Below, in pieces: positions 54,092 through 63,114 of a stretch of DNA of 64,000 nucleotides. Origin of the DNA: an uncultured Lachnospiraceae bacterium (GTDB lineage Bacteria; Bacillota; Clostridia; Lachnospirales; Lachnospiraceae); assembly GCA_900316805.1 (NCBI GenBank), contig ONEJ01000065.1, positions 28,777 to 92,776 of the forward strand, given 5' to 3'. Position 1 is the first letter of the stretch, and each line of letters begins with the position of its first letter. Below the pieces are notes generated by a model. It saw nothing but the letters and a program-made list of their open reading frames with translations. It was not told the DNA's origin and made no database searches. Position numbers and translations under genes: made by a program.

Positions 54092-55105
54092 TTAGATTGC
54101 CTTAATCTTTACCTTCTTACTTAATCCCTTTTTCACAAAAAGCTTCTGATCAGAAACCTTAGCAAACTGAACAGTTCCCGAAGCCGCACCGGACTTTGTC
54201 ACCTTGTAAGTCACACCTGATTTGGAATCCTTAACCGCGCTTCCCTTTGCTGGAACTTTCTTCCTGATAGTAAATGTATCAATCTTATCGTCTGTGTCGG
54301 TACGATAAGTATCCAGTTTAAAGGTATTGTCATTAACCTCAACAACGGAGTAAGTCGGTGCATCCCCCTGCCATCTGCTTGCAACGTAAGTCTGCTCACG
54401 AGGTACCAGGTCGTAAAACTTGCTTCCGGATGCGGAGTTTGCTGTCACGTAAAGGATACCCTTAGGATTGACAACGGTATCTGCATCCATAATGCTGGTC
54501 AAATAGTCCAGATAAGCCTGCTCCAGTTCTTTTTCCTTACTATCTTCTGTAGCTGTCGGGAGATTTCCAGGTGCCGTGGTAAGTCCTTTCGGATTCTCAC
54601 CGGCATCCAGATCCTTGTCCAGCATTTCGTCGAATTCATCATCCGTATATTCGAATGTTTTTTTTGCTGTCAACATCATCTTGGAACGGGAATACGCATG
54701 ATCATGTCCGGATAAAACCACATCAATGTCGTTCTCCTGGAAAGCCGGTACCAGATCATATCTTAAGTTGGCGATCTCCGGTTCATTGGAATGTCCTGCG
54801 GAACCATAGATATCCTGATGCAGTGTGACAATTCTCCACTTGCAGTCCGGATTTGCAGCCACTGTTTCCTGAATGAACTTCTTATGTTCTTCCACCTTTG
54901 TACCCTGTGTGTTCAGCATGATGAAAAGGACATCCCCATAAGTGAAATAGTAATCTCCACCCACAATGTTGTTGGAACCAAGTTCACTGCTATTTGGTGT
55001 GTTAATATGATAGGTATAGTTTGGATTATCCGCATCATGGTTTCCTACGGTAGTGGCAACCGGCAGTTCCTTTAAAATGTCCGGTCTTAAATCATAGTCT
55101 GACTC
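54092..55105 (-). pseudogene. Metallophosphatase with C-terminal surface-protein tail, 5'-truncated
   Basis: The frame encodes about 337 residues of a calcineurin-like phosphoesterase. It keeps GNHDADNP and VLSGHDHAYSRS but begins at ESDYDLRPDILKE directly after a TGA, losing the signal peptide and the first metal motifs (DxH and GDxxD). The tail SGVTYKVTKSGAASGTVQFAKV ending in lysine-rich KKGLSKKVKIKAI is like other Lachnospiraceae surface phosphatases. The break lies 19 bases from the tRNA-Gln terminator. It is probably dead; a GTG at 54964 could start only a shorter fragment. Confidence 0.82.
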
Positions 55106-55123
55106 TCAAATAATATACAACAC

Positions 55124-55155
55124 AAAAAGCCTCGGCAGATCTCTCTGCCGAGGCT
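55124..55155 (-). terminator. Intrinsic terminator of tRNA-Gln
   Basis: Bases 55128-55138 pair perfectly with 55145-55155, and TTTTT follows on the minus strand. It lies 8 bases after the tRNA 3' end. Confidence 0.92.
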
Positions 55156-55163
55156 ATGCTTAG

Positions 55164-55235
55164 CTGGCCCACAAGGATTCGAACCTTGAAATGACGGAGT
55201 CAGAGTCCGTTGCCTTACCATTTGGCGATGGGCCA
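55164..55235 (-). tRNA. tRNA-Gln (anticodon CUG)
   Basis: The minus strand folds into a full cloverleaf of 72 nt. The acceptor stem TGGCCCA/TGGGCCA has 7 pairs with discriminator G. The anticodon arm ACGGA-CTCTGAC-TCCGT has anticodon CTG. The T arm GGTTCGAATCC-type loop is present. CCA is not encoded. It has a perfect promoter and its own terminator. Confidence 0.95.
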
Positions 55236-55255
55236 TTGTTGTCTCAACAAATGGT

Positions 55256-55284
55256 ATTATACATGGATATCCCACTTCTGTCAA
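55256..55284 (-). promoter_or_regulatory. Perfect sigma-A promoter of tRNA-Gln
   Basis: TTGACA (55279-55284), 17 bases and TATAAT (55256-55261) on the minus strand, 20 bases before the tRNA. Confidence 0.93.
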
Positions 55285-55329
55285 CACCCAAAATTAAAAA
55301 AGTCTAAGTTTTTTCAAAAATTCTGAAAA

Positions 55330-55992
55330 TTACTCAAAAATCATTACTTTGTCCTCCAGTTCTGCGTAAAGAACCTCTTCCCCCCATTCCAGCTTTGCAC
55401 TGCCGCTGGTTTTCTCCGTGATTTCCTTCTCCACCTTCTGCTGCTGTGGAAGGGGAACCATGACCGAAAGCTCCACATCGGCTCCATAGGCGGTATCCAG
55501 TATGGAAATTCCCAGCTGTGCAAACAGATACTGCAGTTTTCCCAGCCCGGTATAGTCCGTGCCAATCACAAGCTTCCTGCCCGGCTTCTTCTCAATAACC
55601 ACAGAGGCGGCAAGTCCCGCCTGGGTTGCTGCCTGATAGGCCCGTACCAGACCGCCGGTGCCAAGAAGCACTCCGCCAAAATATCTGGTAACCACTACTG
55701 CCACATTGGTGATACCCTCCCGAAGAAGTACATCTAACATAGGCCGTCCTGCGGTCTGGGCCGGCTCCCCGTCGTCGGAGCAGCGGGTCAGTTCCTGTCT
55801 TGCTCCGATGACAAATGCCGAACAATTATGTCTGGCATCCCAGTATTTCTTCTTCATCTCAGCAATAAATGCTGAAGCCTCATCCTCAGATTCCACAGGC
55901 TTTACCGTGGCTATAAAGCGGGACTTCTTCTCAACGATTTCTCCCTCGCCTCCTGTGTAAACCACACGGTATCCTAATTCATCCATACCCAT
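55330..55992 (-). CDS. yigZ: YigZ/IMPACT family protein
   Basis: This 220-residue protein has the UPF0029/IMPACT N-terminal domain (about 20-130; KKSRFIATVKPV, RHNCSAFVIG, RCSDDGEPAQTAGRPMLDVL, VVTRYFGGVLLGTGGLVRAY) and a DUF1949-type C-terminal domain. Family members may bind RNA or ribosomes; the eukaryotic relative regulates translation under stress. The ATG at 55992 has GGAG upstream. The longer frame before it overlaps PBP1A and is not coding. Confidence 0.93.
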   Translation of the reverse strand: MGMDELGYRVVYTGGEGEIVEKKSRFIATVKPVESEDEASAFIAEMKKKYWDARHNCSAFVIGARQELTRCSDDGEPAQTAGRPMLDVLLREGITNVAVVVTRYFGGVLLGTGGLVRAYQAATQAGLAASVVIEKKPGRKLVIGTDYTGLGKLQYLFAQLGISILDTAYGADVELSVMVPLPQQQKVEKEITEKTSGSAKLEWGEEVLYAELEDKVMIFE

Positions 55993-56047
55993 CTGTTTTC
56001 TCCGTGTTATTTCTATTCTATCAAAGCCCAGTGGCCACATCCCCTTA

Positions 56048-58729
56048 TCACTGGGGGATCTCAATCTCCCCGGGTATCTCTTCCCCAGGTTCCTCCTCAG
56101 CAGGCGTTTCTCCCGGGGCTTGCCCATCATCCGGGTCTTCTTCATCATCCGGTTCCCCATCGTCCCCCGACTCCGGTGGAACATAGTTTTCATCGTGAAT
56201 CGAGCAAAGGCTGTCCTGAAGCTTCTTTGACACACAGTACTTATAATCTGCGGATCCCTGCTGAGCGTCAACAATGAATATTTTCTTCTGCACTTGATCC
56301 TCGGGACAGTATTCTCCGGCAATTTCCCCGGATTCCTTGCAGATTGACAGAACAATGTGGTGGTCACATTGTTCCTGCGGCACGGCATCCTTAGCAAAGT
56401 ATTCCTTATAGTTCTGTGATCCCCGTGGATCCTTATCGCACACATCCTTGCGTGGGAGCAGGCCTGATTTCTTACATACAGTCTTCTGGGTAATTCCCTT
56501 GGGCTTCGTGAAATCCTTCGGCTCTAAATCTGCGTGGATACGGCTCATGACCGATCTCCAGAGATTCTTCGGGTAACCGGTGGTACCGCCGGCCTGCTTT
56601 GAGTTATCATCGTAGCCTCCCCATACCACGCAGGTATAATAGGGCGTAAAGCCGGCAAAAAGTGCATCTCTGTTGGCCGTTGTAGTTCCCGACTTACCGG
56701 CCTGGGCCATCTTCGTGCCAAAATAAGCACGTGTTCCGGTTCCGGAGGTCATAACGTCCTTCATGGCATCCGTGACCAGCCACGCTGTTTCCTTCTGAAG
56801 AACCTGATGCCTGTCCTTGGTCTGCGTATTATCCAGGATCACATTTCCATCATGATCCAGCACCTGGGTATAAAAGCTTGGCTCAATATACTCCCCCTCA
56901 TTGGCAATGGCCGCATAGGCCGCCGTCAGTTCCAGATTCTTTACACCATTGGTAAGGCCTCCCAGGGAAAGACCCAGATTTCGGTCGTTTTCGTCCAGCG
57001 TGGTAAACCCAAACTCTTTTGCGTATGCAAAGCCCAGATCCACGCCGATATCCAGTAGTGTCTTTACCGTCACGATATTGATGGAATTCGTAATGGCCGT
57101 GCGGATATTGGTATATCCCCGATACTTAAAATCATAATTATTGTAGGTCTTCGACCCCACCGTAAAGGGAGCATCATCCTGAACCGAAGCCAGGGTCTTA
57201 CCACCGGCATCCAGTGCCGGTGCATAGCAGGCAATGATCTTAAAGGTAGATCCCGGCTGTCTGCAGGTTTTGGTTGCCCGGTTCCAGGTACGGTTTCCTG
57301 CCTTCTTGCCTCTGCCCCCCACAATCGCACGAACCTCTCCCTTTGACTGATCCATAATGGTCATGGCAATCTGTGGCTGCACTGTATAGAAAATATACTC
57401 CGATTCCTTAATAAGCTTGTCTCCCTTTTCCCGGACATCCTTCTCGTACTGGCGGATGGCAGCCTTGCACTCCTTCTTTGTGTTGAAATTTATGGAATAA
57501 TCTTGATTATTGTACTTTTCCTTGTAATAGGAAAGCATCGTCTGGTTGGTGTAGGTCTTGATGGAGCCATCCTTCTTTTTTACCTGGAAGGATAAGAAAA
57601 AGGAATATTTCGTGCCGGACACATAATTGTCAGAATTTGCCGCCTCCTGGTCACAGATCTTCTGCACATTCAGATCCTGGGTAGAGCGGATGGTGAGGCC
57701 TCCCTGATAGATTGCCTTGTAGGCGTCACTCTCGGAATACCCCTTCTTCTCCATCAGGTCCTCTGCCACATCATCAATGACTGCATCCACAAAATACGTA
57801 TTCATGGAAGCAGACACAATATCATTGTGCTCGGAAATGCGGTCATACACATCATCTGCCAGCGCTTCCTCATACTGCTCCTCCGTGATATATCCCTGTT
57901 CCTTCATTTCGTTCAGCACAAGCTTACGCCGATCGGCATTGGCCTGGGGATGAAGGATTGGATTGTAACCGGCAGGATTCTTGGTAATTCCCGCGATTAC
58001 CGTGCACTCTGACAGCGTCAGCTCCGACACGCTCTTTCCAAAATAGCGTTCTGCTGCTGCCTCAACCCCCAGAGTATTACTTCCCAGATTGATGGAATTG
58101 AGGTAATTCTCCAGAATCCAGTCCTTATCATCGACCTTCTTCTCCAGTTCTACAGCGATATACATCTCCTGGATCTTACGCTGTACCTGTCGTTCTATTC
58201 TCTCCAGCTTGGAGATCTTGCCGTCATTCTCATTGGCCCACTGCTCGGAAAGGACATTGTTCTTTACCAGCTGCTGGGTAATGGTACTGGCTCCCTGGGA
58301 GGTATCCATGGCTTTGATATCCGCTATCAACGCTCTGGCAATGCCCTTCAAATCGATTCCGTTGTGCTCATAAAAGCGGGAATCCTCAATCGCCACCACT
58401 GCATGCTGAAGATCCTCGGGAATCTCGTCCAGCGTCACATACTTCCGGTTGGAGCCGGCAGCTACCAGCTTTGCTATCTCACTTCCATCCCTGGCAAGAA
58501 CCGTTGTGGAATATCCGGTGGGGATCACATCCATTTCCGACACATCCGGGGCTGAAGACAGAATCCCCTCTACCGCGCCAACGACAGTACATACCCCCAC
58601 ACAACCGGTCACCAGTATACTGACAAGTATTAACTTCAGCAGAATTACCCCAATTTTTCTGCGTATCTTCACGGACTTCGCATCAATACCATGCGCCCGT
58701 TTTTTTAAAGCCGCTCTCCCGTAATTCAT
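56048..58729 (-). CDS. pbpA: Class A penicillin-binding protein (PBP1A-like)
   Basis: This 893-residue bifunctional wall synthase has one N-terminal membrane helix (about 27-50). A GT51 glycosyltransferase domain (about 80-260) carries catalytic Glu115 in EDSRFYEHNG. The transpeptidase domain (about 450-740) has Ser494 in STFK, SIN at 549-551 and KSGTT at 679-683. The C-terminal 150 residues contain paired Cys residues and an acidic, Pro/Glu-rich end (GDDGEPDDEEDPDDGQ). It polymerises and crosslinks peptidoglycan outside the membrane. CAGGGGG precedes the start. It is a single-gene unit with its own promoter. Confidence 0.96.
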   Translation of the reverse strand: MNYGRAALKKRAHGIDAKSVKIRRKIGVILLKLILVSILVTGCVGVCTVVGAVEGILSSAPDVSEMDVIPTGYSTTVLARDGSEIAKLVAAGSNRKYVTLDEIPEDLQHAVVAIEDSRFYEHNGIDLKGIARALIADIKAMDTSQGASTITQQLVKNNVLSEQWANENDGKISKLERIERQVQRKIQEMYIAVELEKKVDDKDWILENYLNSINLGSNTLGVEAAAERYFGKSVSELTLSECTVIAGITKNPAGYNPILHPQANADRRKLVLNEMKEQGYITEEQYEEALADDVYDRISEHNDIVSASMNTYFVDAVIDDVAEDLMEKKGYSESDAYKAIYQGGLTIRSTQDLNVQKICDQEAANSDNYVSGTKYSFFLSFQVKKKDGSIKTYTNQTMLSYYKEKYNNQDYSINFNTKKECKAAIRQYEKDVREKGDKLIKESEYIFYTVQPQIAMTIMDQSKGEVRAIVGGRGKKAGNRTWNRATKTCRQPGSTFKIIACYAPALDAGGKTLASVQDDAPFTVGSKTYNNYDFKYRGYTNIRTAITNSINIVTVKTLLDIGVDLGFAYAKEFGFTTLDENDRNLGLSLGGLTNGVKNLELTAAYAAIANEGEYIEPSFYTQVLDHDGNVILDNTQTKDRHQVLQKETAWLVTDAMKDVMTSGTGTRAYFGTKMAQAGKSGTTTANRDALFAGFTPYYTCVVWGGYDDNSKQAGGTTGYPKNLWRSVMSRIHADLEPKDFTKPKGITQKTVCKKSGLLPRKDVCDKDPRGSQNYKEYFAKDAVPQEQCDHHIVLSICKESGEIAGEYCPEDQVQKKIFIVDAQQGSADYKYCVSKKLQDSLCSIHDENYVPPESGDDGEPDDEEDPDDGQAPGETPAEEEPGEEIPGEIEIPQ

Positions 58730-58763
58730 AAAAGCCCCCTGTTCTAAGACTATAGCTTATCTT

Positions 58764-58772
58764 ATTATACCA
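58764..58772 (-). promoter_or_regulatory. Extended -10 promoter of the PBP1A gene
   Basis: The minus strand reads TGGTATAAT (TGn plus perfect -10), 35 bases upstream of the start codon. No good -35 is seen, which fits an extended -10 promoter. Confidence 0.6.
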
Positions 58773-58830
58773 AAAAAAGCCACGAATAGGAACACTTTTT
58801 TATCGACAAAAATGGTATCACTTCCCAGAA

Positions 58831-58866
58831 CAGCAAAAGCCCCCGGCTTACGCCAGGGGGTCTGCT
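58831..58866 (-). terminator. Intrinsic terminator of amt-PII
   Basis: A GC-rich stem (CCCCC with GGGGG, GGC with GCC and a bulged A) flanked by CAGCA/TGCTG, with TTTT on the minus strand. It lies about 64 bases after the amt stop and ends the glnA-amt unit. Confidence 0.8.
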
Positions 58867-58899
58867 GTTGATGTATACTAAAACTAAGGGGATTAGATT

Positions 58900-58924
58900 C
58901 ACTAATCTAGCCTTTAGATTAGTG
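58900..58924. repeat. 10-bp inverted repeat just after the amt stop
   Basis: CACTAATCTA (58900-58909) and TAGATTAGTG (58915-58924) form a perfect AT-rich hairpin with a 5-base loop, directly after the stop codon. It is too weak for a terminator; it may protect the 3' end or be part of an operator. Confidence 0.55.
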
Positions 58925-58929
58925 CAATA

Positions 58930-60687
58930 TTATTCAACATCCTGTAATGCTGCCACATCCTCTTCACCGGTACGAACCTTAACAACCTTGGCAACATCGT
59001 ATACGAAGATCTTGCCATCGCCGATATGTCCGGTATAGAGAGCCTTCTTTGCAGTTTCAACAACTTTTTCTACAGGAATCTTGCTTACGACAACCTCAAC
59101 CTTGATCTTCGGAAGTAAGGTAGCATCCACTTCAACACCACGATATTTCTCGCCGGAACCCTTCTGGATACCACATCCCATAACCTGTGTACAGGTCATA
59201 CCTGTCACACCGAGATCGTTCATAGCCTTCTTTAAGTGATCGTATCTTGACAGCTTTGCAACAATAACAACCTTGTAAATGCCGGTTGCATCATGCGGTA
59301 AAGCAGAAACCACTTTGACTGCTGCATCCTTCTTTGCAGGAGTTGCCTCCTCGTACTCTGTAGTACCAAGATCTGTATTCTCGTTGACATCCATGGTCAT
59401 GGTGTTGGAAACATCCATGATAGCGAATCCTGAGTAAGCAGATGCAAGACCATGCTCTTTTGCATCCAGACCAACAATTTCCTCTTCCTCAGAAACACGA
59501 AGACCAATGGTAGCCTTAATGACGAAGAAAGTGATTGTAATAGCTACTGCTGCCCATGCACCAACGGTCAGAACACCTAAAGCCTGAATACCTAAAAGCT
59601 TGAATCCGCCGCCATAGAAAAGACCCTCGGTAATACCGGCCATCTCAAATCCCGGAGCAGTCTCTGTTGCGAATAAACCAACGGCAAGAGTTCCCCAGAT
59701 ACCGTTCATCATATGCACGGCAACGGCACCAACCGGGTCATCCACATGAAGCTTGTAATCAAGAAGCCAAACCCCAAATACTACCAGTAAACCGGCAACA
59801 GCACCAATGACTGCTGCACCTAAACAATCGGTTACATCACAAGGAGCTGTGATCGCAACAAGACCTGCAAGGGATGCATTCAGACACATAGAAACATCCG
59901 GCTTGCCATATTTCAGCCATGTAAAGATCATACATACAACGGTTGCAATAGCCGGAGCAACGGTTGTGGTAAGGAATACGCTGGCAAGCTGTGAACCACT
60001 GGTACATGCAGCTCCGTTAAATCCATACCATCCAAACCAGAGAATGAAACACCCTAAACAGCCAAGCGGAAGATTATGTCCCGGAAAAGCATTGACTTTC
60101 ACAATCTTACCACTCTTATCCTTGGTAAACTTACCAATACGGGGTCCAAGAATTGCGGCACCAATCAATGCGGAAATACCACCAACCATGTGAATTGCAC
60201 AGGAACCGGCAAAATCGTGGAATCCCATCTGTGCCAGCCAGCCACCGCCCCAGATCCAGTGTGCCTCAATCGGGTAGATCAAGCCGGAAATAACAGCAGA
60301 ATAAATACAGTAGGATAAGAATTTTGTTCTCTCAGCCATAGCACCGGATACGATGGTTGCTGTGGTTGCACAGAATACTAAGTTAAATACGAAGTTTGAA
60401 AAATCAAAATTTGCATAGTTGGTGAAAATATCAAATCCAGGCTTTCCGATCAAGCCAACCATATCTTCTCCCAGCAGCAATGAGAAACCGATCAGGATGA
60501 ACATCACGGTACCAATACAGAAGTCCATCAGGTTCTTCATTAAGATGTTGCCGGCATTTTTTGCTCTGGTAAAACCAGTTTCTACCATAGCAAAACCTGC
60601 CTGCATCCAGAATACCAGTGCGGCACCGATCAGAAACCAGATGCCAAATATGTTTTCGTTGATAAATTCCATAATTTGTTGTTCCAT
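58930..60687 (-). CDS. amt: Ammonium transporter fused to a PII signal protein
   Basis: This 585-residue protein joins an Amt domain (about 1-420) with eleven helices to a PII/GlnB domain (about 475-585). The Amt part shows GFAMVETGFTRAKN near the start and twin-His-type region motifs VAVHMMNGIWG. The PII part reads IYKVVIVAKLSRYDHLKKAM, QKGSGEKYRG and LPKIKVEVVVSK. In free PII the T-loop holds RGAEY with a modifiable Tyr; here it reads RGVEV, so Tyr51-type uridylylation is not possible. Fused PII likely gates the channel in response to ATP/ADP and 2-oxoglutarate. It lies downstream of glnA behind a terminator-like hairpin. The start at 60687 has AGGAGG. Confidence 0.94.
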   Translation of the reverse strand: MEQQIMEFINENIFGIWFLIGAALVFWMQAGFAMVETGFTRAKNAGNILMKNLMDFCIGTVMFILIGFSLLLGEDMVGLIGKPGFDIFTNYANFDFSNFVFNLVFCATTATIVSGAMAERTKFLSYCIYSAVISGLIYPIEAHWIWGGGWLAQMGFHDFAGSCAIHMVGGISALIGAAILGPRIGKFTKDKSGKIVKVNAFPGHNLPLGCLGCFILWFGWYGFNGAACTSGSQLASVFLTTTVAPAIATVVCMIFTWLKYGKPDVSMCLNASLAGLVAITAPCDVTDCLGAAVIGAVAGLLVVFGVWLLDYKLHVDDPVGAVAVHMMNGIWGTLAVGLFATETAPGFEMAGITEGLFYGGGFKLLGIQALGVLTVGAWAAVAITITFFVIKATIGLRVSEEEEIVGLDAKEHGLASAYSGFAIMDVSNTMTMDVNENTDLGTTEYEEATPAKKDAAVKVVSALPHDATGIYKVVIVAKLSRYDHLKKAMNDLGVTGMTCTQVMGCGIQKGSGEKYRGVEVDATLLPKIKVEVVVSKIPVEKVVETAKKALYTGHIGDGKIFVYDVAKVVKVRTGEEDVAALQDVE

Positions 60688-60710
60688 AACATTTTCCTCC
60701 TTTTTATCTA

Positions 60711-60773
60711 TAAAAAAAACGACACTTTCCCTGGTATCCACAGCTTCGTGGCTCAAGAAAAATGTCGTTTTTC
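60711..60773 (-). terminator. Terminator/attenuator between glnA and amt-PII
   Basis: On the minus strand AAAACGACATTTT pairs with AAAGTGTCGTTTTTTT (A/G-U rich), enclosing a small hairpin CCAC-GAAGCT-GTGG (60738-60751), followed by nine T. It lies 31 bases after the glnA stop, with no separate promoter seen before amt. Transcription of amt would thus need read-through. Confidence 0.75.
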
Positions 60774-60803
60774 ATTTAATAGGATTCAGCTAATAATATG
60801 CTT

Positions 60804-62921
60804 CTATACTTCAAAGATCAGATCGCCGTATGATGGCATTGGCCATACATCCTTGTCAACGATCATCTCAAGTTCATCTACCGGAGCACGGAGAGCATCC
60901 ATAGCTGCCTTAACGGTATCTCTGTAATAAACAGCCTGATCTCTTCCCTCTTCCATCTTGCCGCCCTCTGCGGTAACCTCCTCAAGCTTAGTCAGGGCAT
61001 TCTGTGCCTGTGCAAGAAGTGCAGAGCACTTGGTCAGAAGTCCGGTCTGGACACTGATATCAGCAGAAGCACATGCGCTCTTAACGGTATTGACAGACTC
61101 ACCAAGAGAGGTCACATACCTGATGACAGCCGGGATGATCTGCTTTCCTGCTACATCGATCATGGTCTTTGCTTCGATGTTAATGGTCTTTGCATAGGTC
61201 TCATACTCGATCTCTACACGAGAGGTAAGCTCAGCCTTGGTAAATACACCGAATTTTTCAAATGCTGCAACAGATTCCGGAGCAATATATGCCGGAATGG
61301 CATCTACCATGGACTTGATATTTGGAAGTCCTCTCTTCTCAGCCTCTGCAACCCACTCATCGGAGTAACCATTGCCATTGAATACCACTCTCTGGTGATC
61401 CTTTGCATAGGTCTTGATAAGATCATGTACGGCAAGTTCAAAATCCTCTGCCTTCTCAAGGATATCGCAGGCATCGGAAAATGCCTCAGCAACGATGGTA
61501 TTTAATACGATATTTGCCTGTGCAACGGAATCCTGAGAGCCAACCATACGGAACTCGAACTTGTTACCTGTAAAGGCAAATGGTGAAGTACGGTTACGGT
61601 CGGTAGCATCCTTCATAAAGTCCGGAAGTGTCTTAACACCGGTCTCTAACTTCTCTCCCTCTAAGCTGTGGGTAGCAGCTCCTGTGCTGACCAGCTGGTT
61701 GATCACATCCCCAAGCTGATCTCCAAGATATACGGAAAGGATTGCCGGTGGTGCCTCATTGGCTCCTAATCTGTGGTCATTTCCTACATCTGCTGCAGAT
61801 GCACGAAGCAGTGCTGCATGCTCATCGATTGCCTTTAAGATACAGGTCAGAACCATTAAGAACTGTACGTTCTCATGTGGTGTAGCACCCGGATCCAGAA
61901 GATTGATGCCATCATCTGTCGTGATGGACCAGTTGTTATGTTTACCGGAACCATTGACACCGGCAAATGGCTTCTCATGAAGCAGACACTGTAATCCGTG
62001 ACGTCCTGCCACCTTCTTTAATGTCTCCATGATCAGCTGGTTGTTGTCAACTGCCACGTTACACTCAGCATAGATCGGAGCCAGCTCGTGCTGTGCCGGA
62101 GCAACCTCGTTGTGCTGTGTCTTTGCGGAAACGCCTAACTTCCAAAGCTCCTTGTTGACATCCTTCATGTACGCTGCAATTCTCTCACGGATTGCACCAA
62201 AGTAATGATCGTCCATCTCCTGTCCCTTCGGAGGCATAGCACCGAAAAGGGTACGTCCGGTAAAGATCAGATCCTTACGCTGTAAGTATTTCTCACGGTC
62301 AACGATGAAGTACTCCTGCTCCGGTCCTACGGAAGGAGTAACCTTCTTAGAAGTAGTGTTACCGAACAGTCTCAGTAAACGAAGCGCCTGATCGTTGATG
62401 GCTTCCATGGAACGGAGAAGCGGAGTCTTCTGATCCAGTGCCTCGCCGGTGTAAGAACAGAAAGCAGTAGGAATGCAAAGTGTTGCGCCTGCGGCATCCT
62501 GACGAACAAAGGCCGGTGAGGTACAATCCCAAGCGGTATATCCTCTTGCCTCGAAGGTAGCTCGAAGACCACCTGACGGGAAAGAAGATGCATCCGGCTC
62601 ACCCTTGATTAATTCCTTACCGGAAAAACTCATCAGTACCTTTCCGTTTGACATTGGAGCGGTAATGAAGGAGTCATGCTTCTCGGCAGTAACGCCGGTC
62701 AGTGGCTGGAACCAGTGGGTATAATGGGTAGCGCCCTTCTCAATGGCCCATTCCTTCATCTCATGTGCAATCACATCAGCGGTTTCAAGATCAAGCTCTT
62801 TGCCCTCTTCCATGACCTCATGGAGTTTCTTGTAAACTTTCTTCGGAAGACGTGCCTGCATCACTGCATCGTTAAATACGTTCTCTCCGAAAATGTCTGC
62901 AACGTTAAAATAATCACTCAT
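60804..62921 (-). CDS. glnN: Glutamine synthetase type III
   Basis: This 705-residue enzyme makes glutamine from glutamate, ammonia and ATP. It has the long type III (GlnN) architecture, with the N-terminal unit [40 protein letters not shown] in part, [35 protein letters not shown] in part, and [20 protein letters not shown] in part. The conserved Glu and Arg residues of the active site lie in these motifs. The ATG at 62921 is taken; AAAGGA stands 10 bases before it. The ammonium transporter fused to PII follows, forming a nitrogen-assimilation unit. Confidence 0.96.
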   Translation of the reverse strand: MSDYFNVADIFGENVFNDAVMQARLPKKVYKKLHEVMEEGKELDLETADVIAHEMKEWAIEKGATHYTHWFQPLTGVTAEKHDSFITAPMSNGKVLMSFSGKELIKGEPDASSFPSGGLRATFEARGYTAWDCTSPAFVRQDAAGATLCIPTAFCSYTGEALDQKTPLLRSMEAINDQALRLLRLFGNTTSKKVTPSVGPEQEYFIVDREKYLQRKDLIFTGRTLFGAMPPKGQEMDDHYFGAIRERIAAYMKDVNKELWKLGVSAKTQHNEVAPAQHELAPIYAECNVAVDNNQLIMETLKKVAGRHGLQCLLHEKPFAGVNGSGKHNNWSITTDDGINLLDPGATPHENVQFLMVLTCILKAIDEHAALLRASAADVGNDHRLGANEAPPAILSVYLGDQLGDVINQLVSTGAATHSLEGEKLETGVKTLPDFMKDATDRNRTSPFAFTGNKFEFRMVGSQDSVAQANIVLNTIVAEAFSDACDILEKAEDFELAVHDLIKTYAKDHQRVVFNGNGYSDEWVAEAEKRGLPNIKSMVDAIPAYIAPESVAAFEKFGVFTKAELTSRVEIEYETYAKTINIEAKTMIDVAGKQIIPAVIRYVTSLGESVNTVKSACASADISVQTGLLTKCSALLAQAQNALTKLEEVTAEGGKMEEGRDQAVYYRDTVKAAMDALRAPVDELEMIVDKDVWPMPSYGDLIFEV

Positions 62922-62978
62922 TTTCACAACATCCTTTCTTTTCAAACAATCAAATCCCCTTGATTGTAATCTTATATT

Positions 62979-63049
62979 TTATGTGAAGTTTTAACGAAAA
63001 AAGGGCATTCCAATCCTTGTTGGAACGCCCTCGTTCAAATCTCACATAA
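62979..63049 (-). promoter_or_regulatory. Leader terminator/attenuator upstream of glnA
   Basis: A strong terminator (63003-63013 with 63020-63030, 11 bp, loop CAAGGA in the RNA, six T after it) stands between the probable glnA promoter and the gene. TTATGTGA and TCACATAA (63042-63049 and 62979-62986) pair around it. Another hairpin with a 6-base loop, GGGGAT, lies at 62947-62966 near the ribosome binding site. If the terminator ends fba instead, the flanking arms would be unexplained. Confidence 0.65.
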
Positions 63050-63060
63050 TGTCTGAATCT

Positions 63061-63089
63061 AAAATACAACTTTTCGATTCAAATTGCAA
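63061..63089 (-). promoter_or_regulatory. Probable sigma-A promoter of glnA
   Basis: TTGCAA (63084-63089), 17 bases, TATTTT (63061-63066) on the minus strand. Both boxes match in part. It lies upstream of the leader terminator. The AT-rich stretch 63090-63114 after the fba stop is not a clear terminator. Confidence 0.45.
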
Positions 63090-63114
63090 GCATTTTTTTA
63101 AAAATTTTAAAAAT

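Noticed and set aside
60711-63049. Glutamine riboswitch or confirmed ANTAR target
   Set aside because: I know glutamine riboswitches mainly from cyanobacteria and marine samples; the loops do not match the ANTAR A1/G4 rule, so only generic attenuators are claimed.
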